10,080 bases of DNA from Lachnospiraceae bacterium (GCA_031262285.1 JAISHZ010000335.1:1-10080); one strand, 5' to 3'. Counted from the stretch's first letter, positions 1-7,456 are shown. Notes: generated from the sequence alone by a model not told the origin. Made by a program: numbers and translations.

Positions 1-1148
1 TCAGCGAGATATTGGAACAGTTGAATCTAAAAGAAAATATGCGCAAAAATACTGTTGGGATGATCGCAATGTATTCCGAATTTTATGACACAGGTGTATA
101 TACTGCGATTACGGAGGCTTTACCATTCCCTTGCATCGGGTACACTTCATCTTTCCTTGGTTCCATTGGAGAGACAGGGGATTTGATGCTATCTGTCACG
201 ATGTTGACCAGTGACGAAAATGAATTTGGCGTGTTCCAAAGCCCTGTTATCAGTACATTGAGAGACCCGGCAGGTGCTAAGACAGCGGTAGATCAGCTTG
301 CAGATGAGATATACAAGATAGGGCAACCAACGTTGGTATTTCCCTTTGTGGCTCTGACTCCTGAGTTTAGTATGGATGATATGGTAACCTTATTAGACAC
401 AGCACTTGATCATACACCCTTATTCGGAGCAGTGGTGTTTAGTAGCTTAGACAAGTCAGCTTTCACTTGTATTGGAAACGGCGAGAAGCTCATGAGAGAG
501 ATGATCATGGTGGTGGTATATGGTCCGCTGAAACCTCACTTCAAGGTGGTGACGGCGGTCAGCGACACCACCTTGTTGAGTAAACCTGCGAAAGTCACCA
601 GAGCACGTTCCAGCGTATTGTTCGAAGTAAACAATACTCCGACCGTGGAATATCTGCACAAGATCGGTGCGATGACAGATAAAGAAAATACAGAGACCAT
701 GTGGATCTTGCCAACATTGGTAGAGAATCCGGAGAAAGGAATTCGAAAATCCCGTGCCTTTATGGGTTTTGCACCCAATGATCGCAGTGCTATCTATGCA
801 GCAGGGAACGTTGATGAGGGATCGATGATATCTTTCAGCCAGTTGGATGCTAAGACCACAAACGAAACTGCAGTGAAAGCGTTTCGGGAATTGATTGAGG
901 AAGATGCGGAATGCTTTTTGGGTGTATCCTGTATGGCCAGATCCATGGCAAATGGTGGAGACTACCTAAGAGAGTTACTCAACATCAGCGAATTATATAA
1001 GGAAACCAAAGAATCGAAGGGCAAGGAAATCGGATATCAGATCATCAGTGCGGCAGGAGAAGTCGCTCCGATCCTCAGCAATTCGGGCAATCTTGTGAAC
1101 ACACTGCATAATTATTCGCTCGTCATTTGCTATTTCAAGCAGGATTGA
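1..1148 (+). CDS. FIST domain sensory protein (5' partial)
   Basis: The reading frame is open to the left window edge (codons at 3, 6 and 9 read S-E-I before the TTG at 12). That TTG has no good ribosome binding site, so I take the gene as cut, with perhaps 20-30 codons missing. The visible 378 residues match the FIST family in layout. An N-terminal half contains IGYTSS near residue 42, and a C-terminal half ends in a GEVAPI...LHNYSLV block near residues 349-371, typical of FIST_C. FIST domains are known as putative small-ligand sensors linked to signal transduction proteins. No signal peptide or membrane segment is visible, so the protein should be cytosolic. It lies 69 bp upstream of a hybrid histidine kinase on the same strand with no evident terminator between, which suggests co-transcription and a role as that kinase's input partner. 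The family call is fairly sure; the ligand is unknown. Confidence 0.8.
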   Translation, partial: SEILEQLNLKENMRKNTVGMIAMYSEFYDTGVYTAITEALPFPCIGYTSSFLGSIGETGDLMLSVTMLTSDENEFGVFQSPVISTLRDPAGAKTAVDQLADEIYKIGQPTLVFPFVALTPEFSMDDMVTLLDTALDHTPLFGAVVFSSLDKSAFTCIGNGEKLMREMIMVVVYGPLKPHFKVVTAVSDTTLLSKPAKVTRARSSVLFEVNNTPTVEYLHKIGAMTDKENTETMWILPTLVENPEKGIRKSRAFMGFAPNDRSAIYAAGNVDEGSMISFSQLDAKTTNETAVKAFRELIEEDAECFLGVSCMARSMANGGDYLRELLNISELYKETKESKGKEIGYQIISAAGEVAPILSNSGNLVNTLHNYSLVICYFKQD

Positions 1149-1217
1149 TAGCACAGAGTAGATCATGTATTTTTCACACCCATTACGATAAACAAGAGAT
1201 TTGGTAAGGCAATCATT

Positions 1218-3512
1218 ATGGAAAATAGGTTCGAAGAGTTAGAGCAGCAGATTAATACGCTTACAGCGGCAAATAAGCAATTGACCATGGATCTGCGTAA
1301 ATCCATGCGTAGTAATGATGCGTTAAGGCGGCAGCAGCAAATTAGTGAGTTGTCATTCAACTCTCGAAATGTGCTGCTGCAAACGCAGATTTTGGAGAAT
1401 GCAAAACAGCGAAGATTTTTGACTAGTTTTATGCGCAGCAGTCAAAACTACGTGATATTTTTGGACGACGAGCTCACGATCGCCTATATTTCCAAAACAT
1501 TCATGAACCATATCGGCGTAGAATATGATGATCAACTAAGAGGCATGAGTGTGTATGATTTTTATGCACGCTATTTTGATGTTGACACAGTTTCTAAAGT
1601 AACTCTGGGGATAGCAGAAGTTTCCAAAAGTATGCAGTTGTATCGAGTGAATACCACGCTACCTGATCAAAAAGGTGACTTGCACTACTATCAAGCAGTG
1701 TGCAGTCCTATGAGCGATGATGAGAATGGTTTGTGCGGTCTGATTATTATTTATTATGATGAAACGGAGATTGTAAGTGCATTAAGAGAAGCTGTTGAAG
1801 CCAACAAGGCGAAGTCCAGCTTTTTGGCAACAATGTCCCATGAAATAAGAACGCCTATGAATGCCATTATCGGCGTGTCTGAGATTGCTTTGGGTCACAA
1901 AGATTGGTCAGCAGAAACATTGGAGGCTTTCGAGAAAATTTACAGCAGTGGACATAGTCTGTTGGGGATTATCAACGATATTTTGGATTTGGGCAAAATA
2001 GAGTCCGGAAAGTTGGAGATATTGCCGGATCGTTACGATACCGCTTCTCTGATCTATGATTCGGCACAATTGAATATGACGCGAATAGGAAGTAAGCCGA
2101 TAGATTTCAAATTGTCTGTATCGCCGAATATCCCTTCTATGTTGATCGGCGATGAATTGCGCATCAAGCAGATTTTGAACAACATTCTTTCCAATGCGAT
2201 CAAATATACAGAAAGAGGCGAAGTTCGCTTTCATATTTTTTGCGAAGAAATAGCACCGCATGGCACAAGTGTAGAGTTTGTCTTCCAAGTAAGCGACACC
2301 GGACAAGGAATGAGCGAGGAGCAGTTAGAAACCCTGTTTAACGCGTATTCACGCTTCAACGCGTCCAAGAACAAGTACACGGAAGGCACAGGGTTGGGGA
2401 TGAACATCACCCAGCGACTGGTATCGTTGATGAACGGTACGATTACGGTTGAGAGCGAAGTGGGTACCGGTAGTACTTTTACGGTCAGACTACCGCAAGT
2501 TCGAAAGGGTAATACAGTACTGGGAGCGAAGTTGGCAGGAAGCTTATCCAGATTTGAAAATAAAACCAAAAAGCACTCCTCCGGATCAAAACTAACCTAT
2601 ACACCGATGCCTTATGGGCGGGTACTCATTGTGGACGATATTGAATCGAACTTGTACGTTGCATCCGGTTTGATGAAACCATATGGTCTGACCATTGAAA
2701 CAGTGACAAGCGGGCAGCAGGCAATAGACAAAATCAATGCGGGAGCAGAATATGATGTTATATTCATGGATCATATGATGCCGATTATGGACGGCATTGA
2801 ATCAACCGAGATCATACGAAAACAAGGCTATCATCAACCTATCGTAGCATTAACGGCAAATGCGGTTGCGGGTAACGCAGATATGTTTCTTTCCAATGGG
2901 TTCGATGGCTTCATTTCAAAACCCATCGATATTCGTCAGTTAAACGATGTCTTAAACCGCTTCGTAAGAGATCGTCATTCTACGGATCATTTTCTATATG
3001 AGGGACAGACGGATCTCGCGAAGGATGCTACACCGTCTGTATCGGATCTGGATCCGATGTTGGTGCGATTCTTTGTCAAGGATGCACAGAAAGCCATTGA
3101 TACCATAGAAGCCTCTCTGTTAAACAATGACCTGCAAATTTATCGGATTAATGTTCATTCTATGAAGTCGGCATTGGCGAACATACAGCATCATGATTTG
3201 TCCGAAAGAGCACGAGTACTGGAAGAGGCAGCCAGAGCGAATGATCGGAATACCATAGCAGAACAAACAGAAGGATTCCTAGAAGCATTAAGGGAAGTGA
3301 CAGAAAGTCTGCGCAGTCCCGAAGATGATGAGACTGAGGCTGTGCTTGATCCTGCAGTGAAAGCACGTATTAGGGCAGCTGCTTCAGAGTATGACAATAT
3401 AGCAATTACGGCAGAATTGAACATGGTAAAAGGTGAATTACATCAGAAATTAGAAGAATTGCTACTCTCTAGCGATTTTGAAGCGATTGAAGAACTTTTT
3501 GCCGACAGGTAA
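1218..3512 (+). CDS. Cytosolic hybrid sensor histidine kinase (PAS-HisKA-HATPase-REC-Hpt)
   Basis: A 764-residue protein with a full phosphorelay in one chain. Domains in order: N-terminal coiled coil (about 1-60), PAS-like sensor (about 65-185), HisKA with SHEIRTPMNAIIG (phospho-accepting His208), HATPase_c with N box NNILSNAIKY (321-330), G1 DTGQG (360-364) and G2 GTGLGMN (390-396), a receiver domain (acidic pair Asp473-Asp474, phosphoacceptor Asp518, Thr546, Lys568), and a C-terminal Hpt domain with His647 in NVHSMKSALANI. A charged helical tail (700-764) follows. All catalytic residues are present. No transmembrane segment is seen, so it should sense a cytosolic signal, perhaps through the FIST protein upstream. 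The ATG start is preceded by AAGG at 1206-1209. The gene ends in tandem stops (TAA TAA). No separate output response regulator lies in the window, so the final phosphate acceptor is unknown. Confidence 0.93.
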   Translation: MENRFEELEQQINTLTAANKQLTMDLRKSMRSNDALRRQQQISELSFNSRNVLLQTQILENAKQRRFLTSFMRSSQNYVIFLDDELTIAYISKTFMNHIGVEYDDQLRGMSVYDFYARYFDVDTVSKVTLGIAEVSKSMQLYRVNTTLPDQKGDLHYYQAVCSPMSDDENGLCGLIIIYYDETEIVSALREAVEANKAKSSFLATMSHEIRTPMNAIIGVSEIALGHKDWSAETLEAFEKIYSSGHSLLGIINDILDLGKIESGKLEILPDRYDTASLIYDSAQLNMTRIGSKPIDFKLSVSPNIPSMLIGDELRIKQILNNILSNAIKYTERGEVRFHIFCEEIAPHGTSVEFVFQVSDTGQGMSEEQLETLFNAYSRFNASKNKYTEGTGLGMNITQRLVSLMNGTITVESEVGTGSTFTVRLPQVRKGNTVLGAKLAGSLSRFENKTKKHSSGSKLTYTPMPYGRVLIVDDIESNLYVASGLMKPYGLTIETVTSGQQAIDKINAGAEYDVIFMDHMMPIMDGIESTEIIRKQGYHQPIVALTANAVAGNADMFLSNGFDGFISKPIDIRQLNDVLNRFVRDRHSTDHFLYEGQTDLAKDATPSVSDLDPMLVRFFVKDAQKAIDTIEASLLNNDLQIYRINVHSMKSALANIQHHDLSERARVLEEAARANDRNTIAEQTEGFLEALREVTESLRSPEDDETEAVLDPAVKARIRAAASEYDNIAITAELNMVKGELHQKLEELLLSSDFEAIEELFADR

Positions 3513-3521
3513 TAAACGAAA

Positions 3522-3539
3522 GATTTTCGAAAGAAAATC
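3522..3539. other. Short AT-rich inverted repeat after the kinase gene
   Basis: GATTTTC and GAAAATC form a perfect 7-bp inverted repeat around a GAAA loop, 10 bases after the kinase stop codon. No U-run follows on the plus strand, so it is at best a weak terminator or an RNA 3'-end stabiliser. The low GC content of the stem limits confidence. Confidence 0.3.
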
Positions 3540-3569
3540 AAATGAAATCTGAATCTTTTGTGAAGTCTA

Positions 3570-3597
3570 TTGTCTTTCGCAAAAATGGCGCTATAAT
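3570..3597 (+). promoter_or_regulatory. Sigma-A-type promoter for the PAP2 gene
   Basis: The -35 box is TTGTCT (3570-3575) and the -10 box is a perfect TATAAT (3592-3597), with a 16-bp spacer. Transcription would begin near 3604, giving a leader of about 100-150 bases before the PAP2 start. It lies just after the kinase gene, so the PAP2 gene is probably its own transcription unit. A second TATAAT at 3671-3676 has no convincing -35 box. Confidence 0.55.
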
Positions 3598-3632
3598 ACC
3601 TTTAGTGCTGTCTTCGAATGGTAAGGGACAAA

Positions 3633-3661
3633 AAGTGTCGTTTGTAGAGTTCATGACACTT
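3633..3661 (+). promoter_or_regulatory. Inverted repeat in the leader of the PAP2 gene
   Basis: AAGTGTC (3633-3639) and GACACTT (3655-3661) are perfect 7-bp arms around a 15-base spacer. They lie within the presumed 5' leader between the promoter and the start codon. This could be an RNA hairpin or a two-half-site protein-binding site. No U-run follows, so a simple attenuator is not supported. The function is unknown. Confidence 0.3.
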
Positions 3662-3701
3662 GGCAATACATATAATGCCGAGCAGTCCTATATTCTAAGA
3701 T

Positions 3702-4418
3702 ATGCACATAACTTATAGGGAGCCTAAATATGCGAGACATATAGATGGGAGTGAAATGAAAGCATTGGCAAACGGTTTCAAAACATACAAGCACGGGTTA
3801 CTTATTGTGATTTACATGATATTCTATCTTTTTTGTTTTTTTATTTTGGAGAATCAGCAGATCAAAGGAAGAACAATTATTCATATGGAAATAGATGATT
3901 ATGTGCCTTTTGTGGAAGTATTTGTCATTCCATATTATATGTGGTTCGGATTTGTCGCACTGGCGATTGTGCTGTTGATTTTTCAAAACAAGAAAGAATA
4001 TTATAAAGCTTGCGTATTTCTAATCACCGGGATGACACTTTTCTTGCTCGTTTCGGCATTATTGCCAAATGGATTGCAGTTACGTCCGTTGGTAATGCCC
4101 AGAGATAATTTTTTCACGCGAATGCTCCAAGGTTTGTATCAAGTCGATACTTCAACCAATGTGTGGCCGAGTATTCATGTTTACAATTCAATCGGTGCAT
4201 ATATCGCGATTACCAAAAGCCGTTGGGGGAGGAATCCGATCTTCAAGATGGCGTCTTTGGGTTTGTGTATTTCCATCATCGCGTCGACGATGCTGATTAA
4301 GCAGCATTCAGTCTTTGATGTGATCACAGCTTTGTGCTTGGCAGGAGTGATGTATGCGATCGTGTACCGACCCGAAGCGATTTTTCGTAAATCGCGCCGT
4401 CCGCAACCGGAAATATAG
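3702..4418 (+). CDS. PAP2-superfamily membrane phosphatase or lipid transferase
   Basis: A 238-residue membrane protein with about five hydrophobic segments (roughly 32-50, 69-94, 103-121, 183-199 and 205-222). It carries two of the three PAP2 signature motifs: PSIH (156-159, catalytic-type His159) and S-T-x5-H-x3-D (Ser195, His202, Asp206). The first PAP2 motif (KxxxxxxRP) is reduced to an LRP at 127-129 without the lysine, and the usual arginine of the third motif is Thr196. From family knowledge, such variants resemble the phosphatase/inositol-phosphorylceramide-synthase-like branch, acting on lipid phosphates or moving head groups at the membrane. The substrate cannot be read from sequence. 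The ATG at 3702 has only a weak upstream purine run. An in-frame ATG at 3756 has GGGAG at 3747-3751 and may be the true start (220 residues); all membrane segments would be kept. A terminator follows. Confidence 0.78.
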   Translation: MHITYREPKYARHIDGSEMKALANGFKTYKHGLLIVIYMIFYLFCFFILENQQIKGRTIIHMEIDDYVPFVEVFVIPYYMWFGFVALAIVLLIFQNKKEYYKACVFLITGMTLFLLVSALLPNGLQLRPLVMPRDNFFTRMLQGLYQVDTSTNVWPSIHVYNSIGAYIAITKSRWGRNPIFKMASLGLCISIIASTMLIKQHSVFDVITALCLAGVMYAIVYRPEAIFRKSRRPQPEI

Positions 4419-4451
4419 CGATTTGTGAGGAACTATGTCTATTCATATGAA

Positions 4452-4504
4452 GTACAAAACACCGCACTCGCAAGCTAGTTGCTAACGTGTGCGGTGTTTT
4501 GTAC
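4452..4504. terminator. Bidirectional intrinsic terminator between convergent genes
   Basis: The arms at 4452-4467 (GTACAAAACACCGCAC) and 4489-4504 (GTGCGGTGTTTTGTAC) are exact reverse complements, giving a 16-bp stem around a 21-base loop. The stem carries an A-run on the left arm and a T-run on the right, so either transcript gives a GC-rich hairpin core followed by U residues. It lies 33 bases after the PAP2 stop and 9 bases beyond the glycosyltransferase stop, exactly where a shared terminator for convergent genes is expected. Confidence 0.88.
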
Positions 4505-4513
4505 GTATATGGA

Positions 4514-5539
4514 TCAGTTAAATTTAAATATTTTCTGGCAAATCCGATATCCCTCTACTGAAATCTTGCGACCGCCGCGTCCGGGTAGATTCATAGCGCT
4601 TCCCAATATGCCACGTCTCATCCAATAATAGAGCAGTCGATCTTTTTCTTTGAGATATTTCCACAATTCTTTTTTCTTTTGTAAATTCTCAGGCGTATCG
4701 GAGCGTATGAGTAAAACGGATGAAACTGTGGTTACGATCTCTAAGTAATTGCGCATATATTGTTGCAGTCGTTTGGTACGAGAGATCAAATTGCGATTCG
4801 TTGTATAATAATCGATCATCAGTTTATTGACCAAAATTTGTTGATCAATGCGTTTGATCATGGTCGCTTCGTTTACAGATTGCCCTTCACGCCCAATATA
4901 ATAGCGATAGAAATTCTCATCAAGATAATACATATTTCGCACATGAGGCAAAGGTTCAAACACATAAATATTGTCTACATAGAAAGTATGCTCCGGCAAA
5001 TTCAGTTTGCTTTCTCGTAGTAGTCTCGTCCGAAAAATAACGGAGTGCATTAAAATGTAGTGACCTTTGGTAAAAAAGTGGCAATCTTCCCATGTGAATA
5101 TTTTGTCTTTGGGTAGAATACGACGGTAATGCATTACTTTTTTGAGACGTTCCCCTTCTTTTTCGTAGACAAAGTTGCTGACGAGCATATCCAAACTTGG
5201 GCTGCCGCCGGCCAATTCTTTGAGCGTATCGAGTATTTTCAAATAAGCGTCTTCCGAAACCCAATCGTCACTGTCCACTACTTTAAAGAAAAGTCCGGAC
5301 GCGTTACGCAGTCCCGTGTTTACCGCAGAACCATGACCGCCGTTTACCTTATGAATGGCTCGGATAATTTCCGGAAAATTCGCTTCATATTCATCAGCAA
5401 TCTGTGCAGTTTGATCGGTGGAGCCATCATCAACGATGATGATTTCTACATCTTGTTTTCCGATCAACAAAGAATCTATACACTTCCTCATGTAATCTTG
5501 TGAGTTAAAGCATGGTATTGTGATTGTCAATAATTTCAT
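4514..5539 (-). CDS. Family 2 glycosyltransferase
   Basis: A 341-residue protein with a GT-A fold N-terminal domain typical of GT2 enzymes, which transfer a sugar from a nucleotide-sugar donor to a growing glycan or lipid carrier. Visible motifs: start strand LLTITIPCFN (3-12), DDGSTD (37-42), NGGHGSAVNTG (66-76) and the metal-binding DSDDW (89-93). The C-terminal part (about 160-341) is helical and basic, with no clear membrane segment, so it is probably a soluble or peripheral membrane enzyme for cell-surface polysaccharide. Donor and acceptor cannot be told. The start ATG has a strong ribosome site (AGGAAGG, complement of about 5549-5555). It lies 83 bp downstream of mutY on the same strand. 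No other glycan genes are nearby, so this is an isolated transferase. A private promoter is visible at 5578-5606. Confidence 0.9.
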   Translation of the reverse strand: MKLLTITIPCFNSQDYMRKCIDSLLIGKQDVEIIIVDDGSTDQTAQIADEYEANFPEIIRAIHKVNGGHGSAVNTGLRNASGLFFKVVDSDDWVSEDAYLKILDTLKELAGGSPSLDMLVSNFVYEKEGERLKKVMHYRRILPKDKIFTWEDCHFFTKGHYILMHSVIFRTRLLRESKLNLPEHTFYVDNIYVFEPLPHVRNMYYLDENFYRYYIGREGQSVNEATMIKRIDQQILVNKLMIDYYTTNRNLISRTKRLQQYMRNYLEIVTTVSSVLLIRSDTPENLQKKKELWKYLKEKDRLLYYWMRRGILGSAMNLPGRGGRKISVEGYRICQKIFKFN

Positions 5540-5577
5540 CGTGTTAATCCTTCCTGCTGCTTGGACATTCTCGGCGT

Positions 5578-5606
5578 ATTTTACGATAATTGCGCTCGGA
5601 AATCAA
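5578..5606 (-). promoter_or_regulatory. Candidate promoter for the glycosyltransferase gene
   Basis: On the minus strand, TTGATT (complement of 5601-5606) and TAAAAT (complement of 5578-5583) are separated by exactly 17 bp. They lie in the gap between mutY and the glycosyltransferase, about 40 bases upstream of its start codon. Each box differs from consensus (4/6 and 5/6 matches), so strength is uncertain. It would allow expression apart from the mutY operon. Confidence 0.45.
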
Positions 5607-5622
5607 GCGTATTCTCAGTGGC

Positions 5623-6735
5623 TTATGAATATAGATATTTCATATATGCTAAAAAAGCAGATGGGATCGCATAATGTTGGATTATGTCGGCGCATTCTAA
5701 GTAGATCCATGTATCTGTATCGGAAATAGTGTCTTTGCTATTGGAGGATTCGAGTTCATCAATTTGTATGAAATATCCTCTCATGTGCCATTCTCGATGG
5801 GTAAATATGTGCTTGGCGCTCCCTGCCTCTTGTATGTGGATAGCGTTCAGACCGCGATCTTGTAAATAGGAGATCACTTCTTTGTCATTATGGTAGCCGG
5901 GTAAATTGGGAAATTCGTACATACCGCGTAAAAGTCCCTTATCCGGGCGTTTATGAAGTGCGATCTTGTTGTGTTGCTGAATAATTAAGATTGTTTTTTG
6001 TTCTGTAAGGCGTGGCTTCTTCGCGTCTTTGCGAGGATATTCGCGTTCCGCTTTTGCTTGATGGGCGAGACAAAAGCGTTCCAGTGGGCAATCGAAACAT
6101 TTTGGTTCTCCGTTGGGGACGCAAATACAAGCTCCCAATTCCATGAGCGCTTGATTAAAAGCACCGGGACGCGATTGCGGTATATGAGAAAGCGTGGTGG
6201 TTTGTGCCCATAGTTTTGCCGATGGTTGGTTGATCGGGATACTGTTTTGATATAGACGGGTAAGTACCCTTTGTACATTGCCGTCAACAGCAGGGTGTGG
6301 CAGTCCGAATGCGATAGAAGCAATCGCTCCGGCAGTATAAGCGCCGATTCCGGATAGCGTCAGCAGTTGTTCATAGTTAGGTGGTATTTGTCCTGCGTAT
6401 TCTGTCATGATTTGTTGCGCAGCACGTTTGAGATTGCGTGCTCTGCTGTAATATCCCAAACCTTCCCAAAGTTTGAGCAGTAGATCTTCTGAGACCTCGG
6501 AAAGGCTTTTTACATCCGGAAGGTGATGTAAAAATCGCTCAAAATATGGTTTCACAGCTTCGACACGCGTTTGTTGCAGCATGATTTCTGAAATCCAGAC
6601 ACGGTAAGGGGTCGGATCCTCTCGCCAAGGTAAGTGCCGTTTGTTGGTATCATACCAGTCTAATAGCGCGTTCGTAAGGGTGACTTTTTCGTCTGTAGGA
6701 TAGGTGGTTGTTAGGTATGTTTTATCTGAGGTCAT
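5623..6735 (-). CDS. mutY: A/G-specific adenine DNA glycosylase MutY
   Basis: MutY removes adenine mispaired with 8-oxoguanine, preventing G:C to T:A changes. The 370-residue length is usual. The N-terminal catalytic domain has SEIMLQQTRV with the catalytic-type Glu50, a helix-hairpin-helix at LSGIGAYTAG (127-136) and PAVDGNVQRV with Asp151. A [4Fe-4S] cluster is formed by Cys205, Cys213, Cys216 and Cys222. The first spacing is seven residues rather than the six of E. coli MutY, and an extra Cys203 sits beside it. The C-terminal MutT-like recognition domain (about 245-365) contains the FTHREWHM block (311-318) that reads 8-oxoG. The ATG has GGGAG five bases upstream. It follows the DUF1653 gene by 37 bp and is probably in its operon. 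Confidence 0.96.
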   Translation of the reverse strand: MTSDKTYLTTTYPTDEKVTLTNALLDWYDTNKRHLPWREDPTPYRVWISEIMLQQTRVEAVKPYFERFLHHLPDVKSLSEVSEDLLLKLWEGLGYYSRARNLKRAAQQIMTEYAGQIPPNYEQLLTLSGIGAYTAGAIASIAFGLPHPAVDGNVQRVLTRLYQNSIPINQPSAKLWAQTTTLSHIPQSRPGAFNQALMELGACICVPNGEPKCFDCPLERFCLAHQAKAEREYPRKDAKKPRLTEQKTILIIQQHNKIALHKRPDKGLLRGMYEFPNLPGYHNDKEVISYLQDRGLNAIHIQEAGSAKHIFTHREWHMRGYFIQIDELESSNSKDTISDTDTWIYLECADIIQHYAIPSAFLAYMKYLYS

Positions 6736-6772
6736 AAAATCTCCCGCAACGCAATGCCCGGATTATGCAATA

Positions 6773-7315
6773 TTAGCGTAAACGGGTGCATTCGTATTTT
6801 TGTAAAGTAATCAAGCAGTTGCGTAAGGAGAGGTAGCGCTCCTCCAAATCATCGTAGGCTACTTCTAAGTCACAAGCCACTGCCATCGTGGTGATCATTT
6901 CATGAGTCAAACGATGATGTAGAGCAGATAAAATGTTGAGTTTGGCTTCATAGGTGTCGGAATCGAGAAACTCTAAAACCATGGGATCCAAAGTAAGTTC
7001 TTCTTGGAGAGAGTCTTGGTGCGAATATTCTAAAGGAATAGAGTCCTCATTTGTGGGTAGGGTGGCGTTGCCTGTTGTCGTAAACGCAGTCTGATCACTC
7101 TTTTGGAAGCGAGGGACTTTCATTGCGTTGTCGGGTTTCGGCGTGACTTGTGCAAAAAACCAATCGGTGGTGGCGACATATGTTTCAAAATTTCCGAACA
7201 ATTCTTGATAGATCAGTACTGGTTCATGAGTCTTGGCATCTTTCGCCAACAGAACGATTTGAACCATCGATCCGGAATAATGTACATATTTTTCGTACGG
7301 TTGAGGAATTGGCAT
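6773..7315 (-). CDS. DUF1653-family protein with conserved helical C-terminus
   Basis: I place the start at the ATG at 7315 because AAAGGAGG (GGAGG at complement 7323-7327) lies exactly 7 bases upstream. The frame is also open upstream to a TTG at 7495, but that codon lies upstream of the presumed promoter -35 box. The resulting protein has 180 residues. Residues 5-58 resemble DUF1653 (KYVHYSGSMVQIV...VLIYQELFGN...), although the usual RP near its end is missing. A polar linker (59-105) follows, then a helical domain (106-180) with FLDSDTYEAKLNIL, MAVACDLEV and a basic CTRLR end. DUF1653 has no firmly known role. No membrane segment is seen. It heads the probable operon with mutY. Reading in from the upstream TTG at 7399 would give a 208-residue fusion with a methyltransferase fragment. 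Confidence 0.75.
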   Translation of the reverse strand: MPIPQPYEKYVHYSGSMVQIVLLAKDAKTHEPVLIYQELFGNFETYVATTDWFFAQVTPKPDNAMKVPRFQKSDQTAFTTTGNATLPTNEDSIPLEYSHQDSLQEELTLDPMVLEFLDSDTYEAKLNILSALHHRLTHEMITTMAVACDLEVAYDDLEERYLSLRNCLITLQKYECTRLR

Positions 7316-7330
7316 TTGGAAACCTCCTTT

Positions 7331-7399
7331 TTCAAATCCGGCTTTCTCGATGCCCAAAGCCAAGCCACCGGCACCGGCAAATAACTCTATCGTTGTCAA
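7331..7399 (-). pseudogene. N-terminal stub of a DNA (cytosine-5) methyltransferase
   Basis: Twenty-three codons from a TTG at 7399 encode a textbook start of a C5 DNA methyltransferase: TTIELFAGAGG (motif I, the S-adenosylmethionine-binding loop) followed by LALGIEKAGFE. The TTG is preceded by a purine-rich AAGGGAAAGG about nine bases upstream, as for a real start. After GFE, where the family continues with the acidic residue of motif II, the sequence switches to the AAAGGAGG ribosome site of the DUF1653 gene, in the same frame and without a stop. Motifs IV (PCQ), VI, VIII, IX and X are absent, so the stub cannot methylate DNA. It looks like the scar of a deletion that removed about 1 kb of methyltransferase. 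If translated, it would add a 28-residue N-terminal extension to the DUF1653 protein. Confidence 0.7.
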
Positions 7400-7456
7400 C
7401 GTTAAGTACCTTTCCCTTCGTAGTAGGACTGTAAGATATCGTAAAACTTCCTCGTA

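Noticed and set aside
4435..4485. 16-residue ORF with a fair ribosome site after the PAP2 gene
   Set aside because: It runs through the left arm and loop of the terminator, so the coding appearance is probably accidental.
4760..5503. Plus-strand open frames of 86 and 124 residues
   Set aside because: They are antisense to the well-supported glycosyltransferase gene and show no domain features.
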